NCBI GenBank assembly: GCA_016928305.1
Contig: JAFGKY010000005.1
Span: 1-64,000, forward strand
Length of the DNA stretch: 64,000 bases
Direction: 5' to 3'
Source: Bacteroidales bacterium
GTDB taxonomy: Bacteria > Bacteroidota > Bacteroidia > Bacteroidales > UBA10428
Shown piece by piece: positions 9,901-18,424 of this stretch; within the stretch, counting starts at the first letter, position 1; each line of letters begins with the position of its first letter. The notes under the pieces were generated by a model. The model saw only the letters and a program-made list of their open reading frames with translations, was not told the DNA's origin and searched no databases. The position numbers and the translations under genes were made by a program.

Positions 9901-10456
9901 TGATATAACTTGAGATATTCCCGTCAATAGTGCCCGGAACGTCAACATTCACTTTATAATAGGTGAATTTTCCGTTTTTCCTGTCAAATGAAAATACCCC
10001 GTGTGAACCTCCTCCAATCCATAATTTACCGGTAAAATCCTCATAGATTGAGCTGACTAAATTTCCACCTTTAACAGGAGAATTCGAATACCTATAGCAA
10101 ATAAATTTTTCACCGGGTTCTTCGGGTGAGAACCGGTTCAATCCGTCCCAGGTACCAATCCATAAAACACCATTTCTGTCTTCATACATTGTGCATATAT
10201 CATCGGATGACAATGAATTAATGTCATTGGGATTGTTTTTATATACCTTGAAGGAATATCCGTCATATCGGTTCAAACCGCCCCAGAAAGTTCCCACCCA
10301 GATAAATCCTTTGTTGTCTTTTAGGATGGCCGAAACATAATTTTGTGAAAGTCCGTCGGAAACATTGAGCTGGCTGATTTCCATTGTCGAAAACTGGGCA
10401 TACAGCAAAGGGGAAATGAGGGAGCAAAGGAAACAATTATATATCAGTTTTTTCAT
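6995..10456 (-). CDS. Reg_prop/Y_Y_Y periplasmic sensor histidine kinase
   Basis: The start is taken at the ATG at 10454-10456, giving a signal sequence (MKKLIYNCFLCSLISPLLYAQ). About 1153 residues. The first 700 residues hold many Reg_prop repeats (WVGTFWGGLNRYD, LWIGTWDGLNRF, LWLGTYGGGLQK), which form two seven-bladed propellers in this family. A Y_Y_Y domain follows (YKYMLEGIDKDW, LKPGEYIFKVMGSN), then one membrane helix (VAYVSYGLLFIILLRAFIML), a coiled coil, a dimerisation helix with GLVAGVAHEINTPVG, and an HATPase (NLIINSLMHG, DNGKGI, GTGLGLHIV). Unlike the classic hybrid regulators it ends after the kinase, with no receiver or AraC domain, so it must signal to another protein. The adjacent receiver-bearing hybrid is the obvious candidate. 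Confidence 0.88.
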   Translation of the reverse strand: MKKLIYNCFLCSLISPLLYAQFSTMEISQLNVSDGLSQNYVSAILKDNKGFIWVGTFWGGLNRYDGYSFKVYKNNPNDINSLSSDDICTMYEDRNGVLWIGTWDGLNRFSPEEPGEKFICYRYSNSPVKGGNLVSSIYEDFTGKLWIGGGSHGVFSFDRKNGKFTYYKVNVDVPGTIDGNISSYISSIPDNNVAGYVCSITGDSDSVLWIGTTVGLNRLDRKNDVFKAYRPVPDDIENWSNSISSLHVDPSGKLWVGTGNGLFTFHKNDEKFTLQFKESKRYKTSRNTVICSIKEDNTGKLWVRTTEGLYNNDETNNTFIRCIHSEYPQEVWWELINTLYIESRDIIWFAYPGEGIKILTVKRKNFEFIKLESDDPKSMIFNRTSAVYEDKNGNIWFGSPGDGLKIYNPSDKRFSFYRHDPGDPLSICANTIYDIYQDKTGTIWIATSGGLNRTVLSCSGKIKFIRYLHDDANPASIASNNIWWVFEDEDNNLWLTDGTYLDRYNKENDSFIHLENELLRPDWINNENSCREVKGEIWFRSRYGLHRIIPPLKQTSTNCIRAEKVILYKNDPYDPNSLSNSWVVCMCYSHIYQPGTLWLGTYGGGLQKMVKKETNDPGINEFQFRHYTQNHGLPNDIVFEIFEDDHGFLWISTNNGLSKFNPEKETFRNYDARDGLPTNQFCAFSSFKNKNGKLFFTTGNGIVTFYPDSIKDNQVVPPVVITDFRLFNKSIKPGKNSPLKLSISYTKEIKLPYNQNYPGFEFAALNYINTSKNRYKYMLEGIDKDWVDAGNRRFVDYPDLKPGEYIFKVMGSNNDDVWNEEGATVRIVIRPPWWKTTVAYVSYGLLFIILLRAFIMLRTRRLAKEKAKLEQQVNERTIEIQQANEELHQQKEELQATLENLQKTQAQLIESEKMAALGGLVAGVAHEINTPVGITITAASGLLDETHKMAELFKEEKIRRADFKEFLNSSNHAVSLIMSNMERTAAMVQSFKQISVDQASETRRVFNVKDYTQDIIRSLYPKFRNRKITINLNIDGELKIDNYPGAYSQILTNLIINSLMHGFEEEQEGNIELTAASKDSELFIEYKDNGKGIAPENLKKVFDPFFTTNIKKGTGLGLHIVYNLVTQKMSGTIICESNQGEGVNFNIRIPMHN

Positions 10457-10703
10457 GTGAAGCTGAATTTTGTCCAATGAAAATTCTCCCGATGGCTTCA
10501 GGCCTCAGTCTGGTATTTATGCAAAGCTACAAATCATTAGCGCCTGAGTCAAGCATTATTGTAACATTATATACCACAAATGTAACATGCACGGTATAGT
10601 ATAAATTAATAGTGAAATTATCGTGAATTACTTGGATAAGAACTTATTATATCGTAAATTGTACTGCTTTCCAAACACCAAGTCTAACCTAAATCAAATT
10701 AAA

Positions 10704-11138
10704 ATGAACCTGCAGGATTGTATCAAATTCGCAAACGAAAATCCGGTTTGCTTCCTGGCCACTTGTGAGAACAGCCAGCCAAGGGTAAGAGGAGTTTTAC
10801 AATGGTTTGCTAACGAAAGCGGATTTTATTTCGCTATTCTGTCAACAAAGAATATGAGCGACCAGTTGCATAAAAATCCGAATGTTGAGGTATGTTTTTA
10901 TAACCATCCGGCTGAGCTGGGAAACGCTGTATCGATGAGAGTTACCGGAAAAATGGAATTTCTTGATGATCCCGGATTAAAGCAAAAAGCTTATGAGAGC
11001 AGAAAATTCCTGGATGATATTGCGGGACAATCGATTGAGCCTTATCTGGAAATTATCCGGCTCGGTTCAGGCGATATACATTTCTGGACCATGGCCGATG
11101 TAATGAAGGAAAAACAGCTGGAACACCTGAAATTCTGA
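10704..11138 (+). CDS. Pyridoxamine 5'-phosphate oxidase-family protein
   Basis: A 144-residue split-barrel flavin-fold protein. The ATG at 10704 is preferred because the fold starts directly (MNLQDCIKFANENPVCFLATCENSQPRVRGV); an upstream in-frame extension from 10623 adds nothing recognisable. The ATCENSQPRVRGV and QLHKNPNVEVCFYN segments are typical of short PNPOx-like proteins that bind FMN or F420-type cofactors. The substrate is unknown. Followed 41 bp later by a metallo-hydrolase on the same strand. Confidence 0.8.
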   Translation: MNLQDCIKFANENPVCFLATCENSQPRVRGVLQWFANESGFYFAILSTKNMSDQLHKNPNVEVCFYNHPAELGNAVSMRVTGKMEFLDDPGLKQKAYESRKFLDDIAGQSIEPYLEIIRLGSGDIHFWTMADVMKEKQLEHLKF

Positions 11139-11179
11139 AATACCGGAAATATTTACTTGAAAATCCAGATCCCTGAACC

Positions 11180-12061
11180 ATGGCAGATCAATCGGGAAAA
11201 GAAAACTATTACCGGTTCCGAACCGGACATTTTGAATGCATTTCGGTCAGCGATGGCTATTATGAATATGATCCCAGGCATCTCTTTGCAGGTCTGACAG
11301 AAGCTGAGGTTACTGCATTGCTTAAAGGTTTTGACCTGCCACCGGATAAAATTTACTCACCCTATACTTTTTTATATGTTAATACCGGTGAGCACAAAGT
11401 GCTTGTCGATATGGGTGCCGGCAAGCTGGGACCCCATACGGGTAAACTGGTCATGAATTTAAAATCGGCCGGTGTTGAGCCCGGGGATATAGATACAGTT
11501 GTTATTACACATGCGCATCCCGACCATATCGGCGGCACACTGGACGAAAATGGTAAGCCCAATTTTCCCTATGCCCACTACTATATCTGGAAAGATGAAT
11601 GGGATTTCTGGTTTTCGGAAGAAGCCTTTGCCAAAGTTCAGGAACACCTATCCAGCCTTCTCCGGCCCGAAGTATTCATGAAAATAGCCCATGAGCAGCT
11701 AACACCGATCAAGGAACGGATAAAACTTCTGACAGAGGAATCCGAAATTGTGCCGGGTGTGATTCCACACAGGGCCCACGGGCATACACCCGGCCACATA
11801 GTAGTGTCATTCTCTTCCGCCGGAGAGGAATTATTTTTTACCAGCGATACGGTGGTTTTTCCTCTTTTGCTCGAACGACCCGATATAATCCCTGTTTTCG
11901 ACATCATACCCGATATGGCCAATGAAAGCAAGCACCGTATATTTGATCTTGTGGCTGAAAAACATGCCCTGATGCTTGCACAGCATTTCCCGCCTTTCCC
12001 GAGTCTCGGGCATGTTGTGAAAAAAGGACAGGGATGGAAATGGGAGCCTGTAAAGATGTGA
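11180..12061 (+). CDS. Metallo-beta-lactamase-fold hydrolase
   Basis: A 293-residue protein with the binuclear metal site of the superfamily: THAHPDHIGG (HxHxDH) near residue 110-119, a third His in HAHGHTPGHIVV, the bridging Asp in FFTSDTVVF, and a final His in LAQHFPPFPSLGH. The layout with HTPGH and a C-terminal HFP motif resembles the AHL-lactonase or aryl-hydrolase-like branch, but a lactone substrate is only a possibility. It has no signal peptide, so it is cytoplasmic. It may share a transcript with the PNPOx-fold gene upstream. Confidence 0.85.
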   Translation: MADQSGKENYYRFRTGHFECISVSDGYYEYDPRHLFAGLTEAEVTALLKGFDLPPDKIYSPYTFLYVNTGEHKVLVDMGAGKLGPHTGKLVMNLKSAGVEPGDIDTVVITHAHPDHIGGTLDENGKPNFPYAHYYIWKDEWDFWFSEEAFAKVQEHLSSLLRPEVFMKIAHEQLTPIKERIKLLTEESEIVPGVIPHRAHGHTPGHIVVSFSSAGEELFFTSDTVVFPLLLERPDIIPVFDIIPDMANESKHRIFDLVAEKHALMLAQHFPPFPSLGHVVKKGQGWKWEPVKM

Positions 12062-12132
12062 TATTGAAGTGCCCCGTCATCCTGAGCCAATTTAAAACCT
12101 CACAGAACTATTTCGGAGATGCTGAAACGAGT

Positions 12133-13245
12133 TTAGTATGATGATGCCATTGTAAAGGGATCTGTGTCCACACCCAGGTAATCTTTCACATACCCGGCCA
12201 GTTCATCACGTGAGCATACACCGGATGCAATCACCGAGGAAACCGAACAGGTGAAAAAGTTCCACAATTGCTCCGCGACCTTGTGACTGAGGGACGAATT
12301 GTCCTGCAAGACTCTTCCATCATCAGAAGATGTGACGACCGCATTTGTATAATCATAAAAACCACATCGGGTCTTAATGCCCAGGCGATGCTGCCGCACC
12401 ATCTCCTCCAGTTTAATTATCATGGGTCTATAAAATTCTTTACCCGTTTCTCCTTGTGTGTATGTTTTTATGGCAGAAAGCATGATGTCGATCCCAACAT
12501 GATCGAAGAATTCAAACACACCCGTAGGAAAGATATGCTGCCTTACACAATCATCTATATCAGCGTGCGAAAATTCACCTTCTTCCAGGATATGGAAAGC
12601 TTCAGCCTGAAAATCAAGCAGGAGTCTGTTAAGGATAAAGGCATTCGATTCGTCCTGGAGAAAAGGTTTTTTATTCACTTCCAGCAGGAAACCGTGCAAT
12701 GATTCCTTCGTTTGCTGTGATGTTGAAGGACCCGTTATCAGTTCAACCGTGCTCTTCATGGGTACCGGAAAGAAGAAGTGCAGTCCCGTTACCTTGTCTT
12801 TCCTGTTTTCGGAAGGTATCAGGAGGGACGGGACAAGGGAGGATGAATTGGTTGTCAGTAGGCAGGAAATATCTACGATTTCATCCAGCTGTTTGAACAG
12901 CTTTATTTTTTCGTCTGCATTTTCCGTGATGGCCTCAATAACCAGGTCGCAGTATTTCAGGTCTATGGCATCTGAAGTAACTTGTATCTGCTCAAGCTTC
13001 GAGGCATACCCGGCTTCCGTAAGAACACCACTCTGAAGCAGGCGCTTTGTTTTCTTTATGATTGCATTTTGTGCTTTTTCCCTTGCGGCATCAGAGCTGC
13101 AAAGCCAGGTGAGACGAAAATCAAAATCAATCAGATAATGGAAAATGGATGATCCCATTTTCCCTTCACCAACCACAGCGATGTTTTTGATCTTATGCAC
13201 TAAATGATTGATTTGTCTTTCTGTCTTTCCATGGACCGGCATCAT
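12133..13245 (-). CDS. 3-hydroxyacyl-CoA dehydrogenase-like enzyme (cluster)
   Basis: Up to 370 residues. The NAD-binding Rossmann fold begins NIAVVGEGKMGSSI. The active-site elements of the HAD family are present: VIEAITEN with Glu104 and GLHFFFPVP with His156. The C-terminal helical domain includes NRLLLDFQAEAFHILEEGE and ends with a second short helical repeat. It would interconvert 3-hydroxyacyl and 3-oxoacyl thioesters with NAD(H). No FabG-type reductase is seen in the cluster, so this enzyme could supply the beta-keto reduction (inference). The ATG at 13245 overlaps the upstream radical SAM gene by 53 bp; an in-frame GTG at 13198-13200 overlaps its stop almost exactly and is an equally good start. 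Translational coupling is likely either way. Confidence 0.85.
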   Translation of the reverse strand: MMPVHGKTERQINHLVHKIKNIAVVGEGKMGSSIFHYLIDFDFRLTWLCSSDAAREKAQNAIIKKTKRLLQSGVLTEAGYASKLEQIQVTSDAIDLKYCDLVIEAITENADEKIKLFKQLDEIVDISCLLTTNSSSLVPSLLIPSENRKDKVTGLHFFFPVPMKSTVELITGPSTSQQTKESLHGFLLEVNKKPFLQDESNAFILNRLLLDFQAEAFHILEEGEFSHADIDDCVRQHIFPTGVFEFFDHVGIDIMLSAIKTYTQGETGKEFYRPMIIKLEEMVRQHRLGIKTRCGFYDYTNAVVTSSDDGRVLQDNSSLSHKVAEQLWNFFTCSVSSVIASGVCSRDELAGYVKDYLGVDTDPFTMASSY

Positions 13246-14761
13246 TCTGTCGGATCAGGGACCTGTATTTTTCGTTGTTCTTCATGTTCTTTCCGATCTG
13301 CCTGTTGATACTCAGCATGCTTAGCATAAAGGAAAAAGCCTTGTCCACAGCTATCTTTCGATTCCTTATCAGTCCTGTAAGAAACAAAAACAACGCTCTT
13401 TTTTCCTTGTCTTTTGTAAAAAGGTACTCATATAAGATTATCAGGATCAGGCGCATTTTTGTATAAAACGGTATGTTACGGCCGGGCCGGGTGAAATATC
13501 CGTCAGAAAATAACGCTTTTGCTTTCTTCAGAATGGTGTCGTAAGAGAAAAGACTGTTGATGGTTTTAACATAGCAATCGAATAACTCTAGCTGTCCCAT
13601 ATTCATGTAATGAATGGTAGGGAAAAATCCGTCACCGATGCTTTCGGGCACATTGAAAAGGCGACCCTCACTCTTCAGCCTTGCGTTCAGCTCGCTACCA
13701 GGGGGTGCCGCAAGCAAATGCAGGTTCACGTTAGGCATGGCTGTTTTCAGTGAAAAGTCAAAGATCCGGTCAAGTTCTGCCAGGGCATCATTATCGAAGC
13801 CAACGATAAAAGAGGCGTTTATATGAATCCCCGCCCGGTGGACCTTTCGAATGGCGTCAACAAATTTCTCACCGCCCAGGTTATGATCTTTATGGGTTTC
13901 GCCAAGGCTTTCCGGATTTAATGACTCAAAACCTATGAGTATGTTAAAACAGCCGGCTTCGGCCATTTCTTTCAGTAATTCATCATCGTCGGCCACGTCG
14001 ATGCTGGCCATGCACGCCCACGAGATACCCAGGGGCTTCAGCCTGTTCATCAGTTCATGGGCATATCTTTTGTTGATGGTGAGGTTATCGTCAACAAAAA
14101 AAACGTATTTCGAGGGCAGGTTCCTGATCTCTTCAATTACGTTATCAATATCCCTGAACCTCATTCTCCGGCCGAATATTTTTGGTACCAGACAAAAATC
14201 GCAGTTAAAAGGGCAGCCCCTGGTTATCTGCACGGCAACCTGAAAGATTGTTTTCATATTCACCAGATCCCATCTCGCCTGTTTGGGATTTTTGTAATCG
14301 TATTTGGGATCAGCGGTATATTTTTGTTTAAGGCGCCCGTTCTCAAAGTCTTCCAGACAATATTCCCATGCATTTTCTGCTTCTCCTATCACCACGGCAT
14401 CGGCATGTTCGAGGTATTGATCAGGCAGAACCGAGGCGCTGACACCTCCCATCACTACAGGAACACCCTGTGACCTGAAATGATCGCCAAGTTGAAAGGC
14501 CCTGTCTTTTGTGGCTGTAAGGGTGGTTATCCCTACAATATCCGGTCTGTAATCAACGGGAATGGTTTCGGATTCCTCGTCAACGATACGTATCTCATAA
14601 TGATCCGGTGTGTTTGCGGCCACGACCGGCAGTGCAAGAGGTATCATCAGCCTTTTCCTGCCGAACATACGGGCCAACTCGGCATGAGCCGTATAGCCGA
14701 TGTATCGTTGCCGGGGACTGATGAGCAGCAGTTTGTATTTCGTTGTGTTGTTTCTAGGCAT
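13193..14761 (-). CDS. B12-binding-domain radical SAM protein 1 (DUF4070-like)
   Basis: 522 residues. Residues 10-140 form a cobalamin-binding-type Rossmann domain (KLLLISPRQRYIGYTAHAELARM..., VVMGGVSASVLPDQ, ADAVVIGEAEN). The radical SAM motif is CPFNCDFC with Cys183, Cys187 and Cys190, followed by a FFVDDNLTIN strand and a GFESLNPESLGETHK segment. The C-terminal 150 residues resemble DUF4070, as in B12-dependent rSAM enzymes such as the hopanoid methylases HpnP/HpnR. The family includes C-methylases and ring-forming enzymes, so the reaction is unknown. It is first in a two-gene unit with the dehydrogenase and is transcribed divergently from the second rSAM gene. Confidence 0.85.
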   Translation of the reverse strand: MPRNNTTKYKLLLISPRQRYIGYTAHAELARMFGRKRLMIPLALPVVAANTPDHYEIRIVDEESETIPVDYRPDIVGITTLTATKDRAFQLGDHFRSQGVPVVMGGVSASVLPDQYLEHADAVVIGEAENAWEYCLEDFENGRLKQKYTADPKYDYKNPKQARWDLVNMKTIFQVAVQITRGCPFNCDFCLVPKIFGRRMRFRDIDNVIEEIRNLPSKYVFFVDDNLTINKRYAHELMNRLKPLGISWACMASIDVADDDELLKEMAEAGCFNILIGFESLNPESLGETHKDHNLGGEKFVDAIRKVHRAGIHINASFIVGFDNDALAELDRIFDFSLKTAMPNVNLHLLAAPPGSELNARLKSEGRLFNVPESIGDGFFPTIHYMNMGQLELFDCYVKTINSLFSYDTILKKAKALFSDGYFTRPGRNIPFYTKMRLILIILYEYLFTKDKEKRALFLFLTGLIRNRKIAVDKAFSFMLSMLSINRQIGKNMKNNEKYRSLIRQNDAGPWKDRKTNQSFSA

Positions 14762-15013
14762 GGTACAAATGTAATGGGTTTTTGTTAAAAAGCCCCTCTA
14801 AATCTCCCCTATGTGGGGAGACTTCCTCTACCACAGAACCACCGATGTGCAAATATTATTGTTTTGCTGATTCGAAGGCTGCAGTTAACGTTTTATAGAC
14901 ATTAAATTCTAAATAATGCCTTTATATAATATTTCTATTAATTCATAATTCTCTCCTTGTAAGGATTGTGAGGAGCTTGTACATTTTCTTACATTCTGTT
15001 ACATTTGCCTGTC

Positions 15014-15019
15014 GGAGGA
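15014..15019 (+). promoter_or_regulatory. Shine-Dalgarno sequence deciding the start of rSAM 2
   Basis: GGAGGA ends six bases before the ATG at 15025. Strong Shine-Dalgarno sites are rare in this window, so this one selects 15025 over the longer frame opening at 14968, whose extra 19 codons carry no domain. Confidence 0.65.
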
Positions 15020-15024
15020 TTATC

Positions 15025-16440
15025 ATGATAATGAAAAAAGTCCTGCTCATTAACACAAACACGGAAAAGGTACCTTACCCGGTCCCGCCGCTTGGACTCT
15101 GCCTGGTTGCCAGGAGCATCGAAAAATCATTTGACGTTACTTTGTTTGATGCAGCGACCCAAACCGAACAGGAGCTGAGAGAAATGCTGGGTGCGGTTGA
15201 TCCGGACTACATCGGGATATCTATCCGGAACATTGATAATACGGTGATGGGGAGGCAGGTTTTTTTTATTCCTGATATCATAAAAAAATTTATTGTTGTT
15301 GCACAGTCCCATGAAAAGGCCACAGTGATACTGGGCGGCAGCGGTTTCAGCATTTTTCCGGAGGAGATTCTTATGGCAACCGGCATAAGATACGGGATAA
15401 TCGGTGAGGGGGAATCAACATTGCAACAACTTATTGATGCACTGGAAACAGGTGGTGAACCGGATGGAATTCCGGGTGTGATTTATAAAAAGAACCATCA
15501 TTATGCAGTTACACCTCCGGCATTTTCCCTTGCCATGAAAGATGTCCCCTTGTCGAGGTTGTATGACCTGGTACAACTTGATGCATACAGGGAACGGGGC
15601 AGTTATCCTGTCCAGACAAAGCGGGGATGTGTTTTTTCCTGTATCTATTGTTCCTATCCAAACCTCGAAGGGCGTACTTACCGGTTACGAAATCCCGAAG
15701 AAATTGCGGACGAGATCGAAGATGCAGCAGAACGACTGGGCGATATATTGTTTGAATTTGTTGATTCTACCTTCAATTCACCGGCCGGCCACGCAGAAGC
15801 TATCTGTGAAGAAATTATCAAGAAGGGTATCAGCGTGCGATTGCGGACTATGGGAATTAATCCGAAGGATGCAAACTCATCGTTACTTTCGTTGATGAAA
15901 AGGGCCGGATTCAGGCAGATTGACTGCACACCCGATACGGCATCACCAAAGATGCTGAAATCGTTAAAGAAGAACTTCTCACTGCAACAGCTCCGGTCCT
16001 GTGCCGATCTGATCCGCAGACATGACATGCCCACCATGTGGTTCTTTATGTTTGGCGGACCTGGTGAAACTAAGGAAACCGTGAGAGAGACCTTTTCATT
16101 CATCGATCACTATGTGTCGGAAAAAGATATGGTATTTACCGGAGAAGGAGTCCGTATTTACCCGCTGACCGAAATGTATGACCTGGCACTGAAACAAGGC
16201 TTCATTAAAGCTTACGATAACCTGTTGGAACCGGTATATTATGTAAGTCGGGATATTGGCAGAGAAGAGCTCTCGTCTTTGCTGCGCAGAGAGATCGCGA
16301 AACGACCCAATGTAGTGCACGCGCTCGAAAGCGCGCCCAAGCCCGAGATGCTTGCCGAGGCGATGGCAATCCGAAAGTCTCAGAGACTGGAGGAACCCAT
16401 GTTCAGAACGTTGCTGAGGCTGAAGAGCAAGTATTCGTAA
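15025..16440 (+). CDS. B12-binding-domain radical SAM protein 2
   Basis: 471 residues from the start chosen by the GGAGGA site. The N-terminal cobalamin-binding-type domain begins KKVLLINTNTEKVPYPVPPLGL and contains VILGGSGFSIFPEE and GIIGEGEST. The radical SAM cluster motif is GCVFSCIYCSYP (Cys202, Cys206, Cys209 from this start), with TKRG before it and FEFVDSTFN as a following strand. The C-terminal part (MFGGPGETKETVRETFSFID) follows the usual Elp3/MiaB-like core pattern. Its C-terminal domain differs from that of the neighbouring rSAM 1. It is transcribed divergently from rSAM 1 and convergently with the KAS III operon. Substrate unknown. Confidence 0.85.
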   Translation: MIMKKVLLINTNTEKVPYPVPPLGLCLVARSIEKSFDVTLFDAATQTEQELREMLGAVDPDYIGISIRNIDNTVMGRQVFFIPDIIKKFIVVAQSHEKATVILGGSGFSIFPEEILMATGIRYGIIGEGESTLQQLIDALETGGEPDGIPGVIYKKNHHYAVTPPAFSLAMKDVPLSRLYDLVQLDAYRERGSYPVQTKRGCVFSCIYCSYPNLEGRTYRLRNPEEIADEIEDAAERLGDILFEFVDSTFNSPAGHAEAICEEIIKKGISVRLRTMGINPKDANSSLLSLMKRAGFRQIDCTPDTASPKMLKSLKKNFSLQQLRSCADLIRRHDMPTMWFFMFGGPGETKETVRETFSFIDHYVSEKDMVFTGEGVRIYPLTEMYDLALKQGFIKAYDNLLEPVYYVSRDIGREELSSLLRREIAKRPNVVHALESAPKPEMLAEAMAIRKSQRLEEPMFRTLLRLKSKYS

Positions 16441-16467
16441 AAAAGGGGGTTCTCGCAGAAGAGAGGT

Positions 16468-16658
16468 TCTCGCTGATTTCGCAGATTAACGCAGAAAAAA
16501 AGCAAAACAGAAAAGAATTGACACTCCGGTTGTTTAACATTTTTCAATCAACAAGTTAGTAAATAAAATGACAGAAGCGGATTCCAACAAATTGGGACAG
16601 ATGCCAGCGACTTTTTAACCAGATACTCTCTGCGTTATCTGCAAAATCCGCAAGAAAC
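16468..16658. repeat. Inverted pair of ctgcgttatctgcg repeats
   Basis: A copy reading cgcagattaacgcag (inverted) lies at 16468-16494 and a direct copy, ctgcgttatctgcaaaatcc, at 16630-16658. They are about 150 bp apart in the space between the convergent rSAM 2 and KAS III genes, and match the copy at 4555-4583. The pair could fold into a long stem between the two 3' ends. No gene is visible in 16441-16659. Confidence 0.6.
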
Positions 16659-16659
16659 A

Positions 16660-17790
16660 CTATTTGTATTCCAGCGTAAATCCTGCCTGCATGAATTTGC
16701 TTACTTCGGTCACAAAGCTTAATACCACATCGCCGGGGGCAAGTGTTTCTTCACGCAGAATCCTGTCGAGGCAGATAAAAACCATAGGGGGACCTATGTA
16801 TCCCATACTCGACATTTTGGTATAAAGCGTTTCTTTGGGTATACCAAAGGCAGCACATTCTTCCATCACCAGCTCAGCGATGTGCTTCGAAGGGAAATTG
16901 ATCTGGAAATATTTCAGTCGTGACAAATCAACCGGATATTTTTCAAGCATTCGCTTTAATCCGTTAAAAAACACAGTGCCACCGGGTTCGTGAAAGTTCT
17001 GCCGCAATTCATTCTGAAACATCTGTGATAAATGGTGATATCCCCTTTCAAATTCTTCTTTCGGATTCATCCAGTAAGCCGGTCGCAAATTTTTCATGGC
17101 ACTTGGCTTTTTCCCGCCTACCGATTCCATGTATGCATTGCTGATATACAATCCGCCTTTGCCTGAATTATCAGCCTGTATCACCACAGCACCAGCACCA
17201 TCGCTTAAAAAATAGCGCAGGAAAAGCTCTTCTTTTTTCACAAGGGGCTGATTGTAATATTCTGCACGCAATTCGGATGATGACATGCCTGAAGAAATAA
17301 CAACCGCATTGCTGTACCGGCCGCTTTTAACAAACTCATAAGCAACCAGTAAGGCTTTGTAGGCAGAGGTACAATTGGCATGAATTGAAATCTCCCCGCA
17401 TTTTTCGATGCCCAATGCCTCCTGGATCCTTACTGAAGCAGTAGGCATCTGATCCTGATGAGCGCTGCCGTATGCTATGAAATCGATGTCATCGGGGGCA
17501 AGGCCGGCCATTTCCATGGCTTTGTTGGCTGCCTTCACCGACATGGTGATGTTATCTTCCGTAAACTGCCGGGTTGAAGGATCGATTGCAAAATAATAGT
17601 TATCAACTTCCAGCATTTCTTTCATCATCATTCGCATACGTTGTAGCCATTTCCTGATTTTTAAAGGAGCATCCGTCAGTTCACCCAGAAAATAATCAAC
17701 TTCATCGATGGATATGGGAGAACCGGGAAGGAAACTCCCCGTACCGGAAATTTTCACACCAATACCCTTTTGCTTTTTCATTTCTGCCAA
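16660..17790 (-). CDS. KAS III-like ketosynthase/acyltransferase with altered active site (cluster)
   Basis: 376 residues of the FabH-type thiolase fold: PSTRQFTEDNITMSVKAANKAMEMAGL early on, then the nucleophile Cys140 in SIHANCTSAYKALL, and DGAGAVVI. The expected His motif (PHQAN in FabH) reads INFPSKHIAEL, and the Asn motif (GNTSAA) reads MGYIGPPM, so the His and Asn of the Cys-His-Asn triad are not in their usual positions. His303 lies close and might substitute. It may therefore transfer acyl groups or condense an unusual substrate, not prime chains as FabH does (inference). It lacks the motifs I would expect in HMG-CoA synthases. Last gene of the tight operon from 19924 to 16660, only 3 bp after the upstream hydratase stop. 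Confidence 0.8.
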   Translation of the reverse strand: MAEMKKQKGIGVKISGTGSFLPGSPISIDEVDYFLGELTDAPLKIRKWLQRMRMMMKEMLEVDNYYFAIDPSTRQFTEDNITMSVKAANKAMEMAGLAPDDIDFIAYGSAHQDQMPTASVRIQEALGIEKCGEISIHANCTSAYKALLVAYEFVKSGRYSNAVVISSGMSSSELRAEYYNQPLVKKEELFLRYFLSDGAGAVVIQADNSGKGGLYISNAYMESVGGKKPSAMKNLRPAYWMNPKEEFERGYHHLSQMFQNELRQNFHEPGGTVFFNGLKRMLEKYPVDLSRLKYFQINFPSKHIAELVMEECAAFGIPKETLYTKMSSMGYIGPPMVFICLDRILREETLAPGDVVLSFVTEVSKFMQAGFTLEYK

Positions 17791-17793
17791 TTA

Positions 17794-18423
17794 CTATTGC
17801 CCGTTTATCATTGCCTTTGCCATGTTCACAACTTCTTCAATCAATGTTCTGCGATGAACAATCTTATGTACAATTCCCCATTCATAAGCTTCGGATGCTG
17901 AAAAATTCCTTCCGCTGACAATAAGCTCTATGGCTTTTGCCCGTCCCACAATGGCTGGTAGTTTAACGGAACCTCCGCATCCGGGCATCAATCCGAAAGA
18001 GGTCTCAGGAAAACCAAGTACAGTACCTTCTGCACAGATCCTGTACTTGCAGAACAAGGCCAGCTCCATTGCCGATCCAAAACATGTACCCCTGATGGCG
18101 GCAAAAGAAGGTATCTGCAAATATTCGAAAAAAAGGAAACTCCGCGTTGTTTCTTTCAAAAATGAAGGAAATTCTTCCGGGTAAGCCGAAGGCAGATTTT
18201 CTATGATCCGGTTTCTGAGGTCATAATGATCGGCCCCGGCAGAAAAATGACGGCCATTGCCGTAAATGATCAAGGCTTTTATAGCAGATTGCGGAATAAT
18301 ATCATGTGTAAGCACACTCAGTTCATCGAAGAACAGCCGTGTCATGGTATTAGCCGGAGGCTGGTTCAGCGCCAGGTGACCAATACCCTGGTCAATTTTC
18401 CATTCGATCGTTTTCAACTTCAT
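17794..18423 (-). CDS. Enoyl-CoA hydratase/isomerase-family protein B (cluster)
   Basis: 209 residues, shorter than the usual 255-260, mainly for lack of the C-terminal helical lid. Crotonase features are present: oxyanion-hole segment RHFSAGADHYDL (59-69), CFGSAMELALFC with Glu120, and FPETSFGLMPGCGG with Glu140, the two positions that act as general acid/base in hydratases. It could hydrate, dehydrate, isomerise or decarboxylate an acyl thioester. The neighbouring hydratase A shares the PET-x-(Y/F)G-x-MPG-x-GG motif, so the pair probably arose by duplication. The stop is 3 bp from the KAS III start, and the start follows the AcpS-like stop by 1 bp. Confidence 0.85.
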   Translation of the reverse strand: MKLKTIEWKIDQGIGHLALNQPPANTMTRLFFDELSVLTHDIIPQSAIKALIIYGNGRHFSAGADHYDLRNRIIENLPSAYPEEFPSFLKETTRSFLFFEYLQIPSFAAIRGTCFGSAMELALFCKYRICAEGTVLGFPETSFGLMPGCGGSVKLPAIVGRAKAIELIVSGRNFSASEAYEWGIVHKIVHRRTLIEEVVNMAKAMINGQ

Positions 18424-18424
18424 T

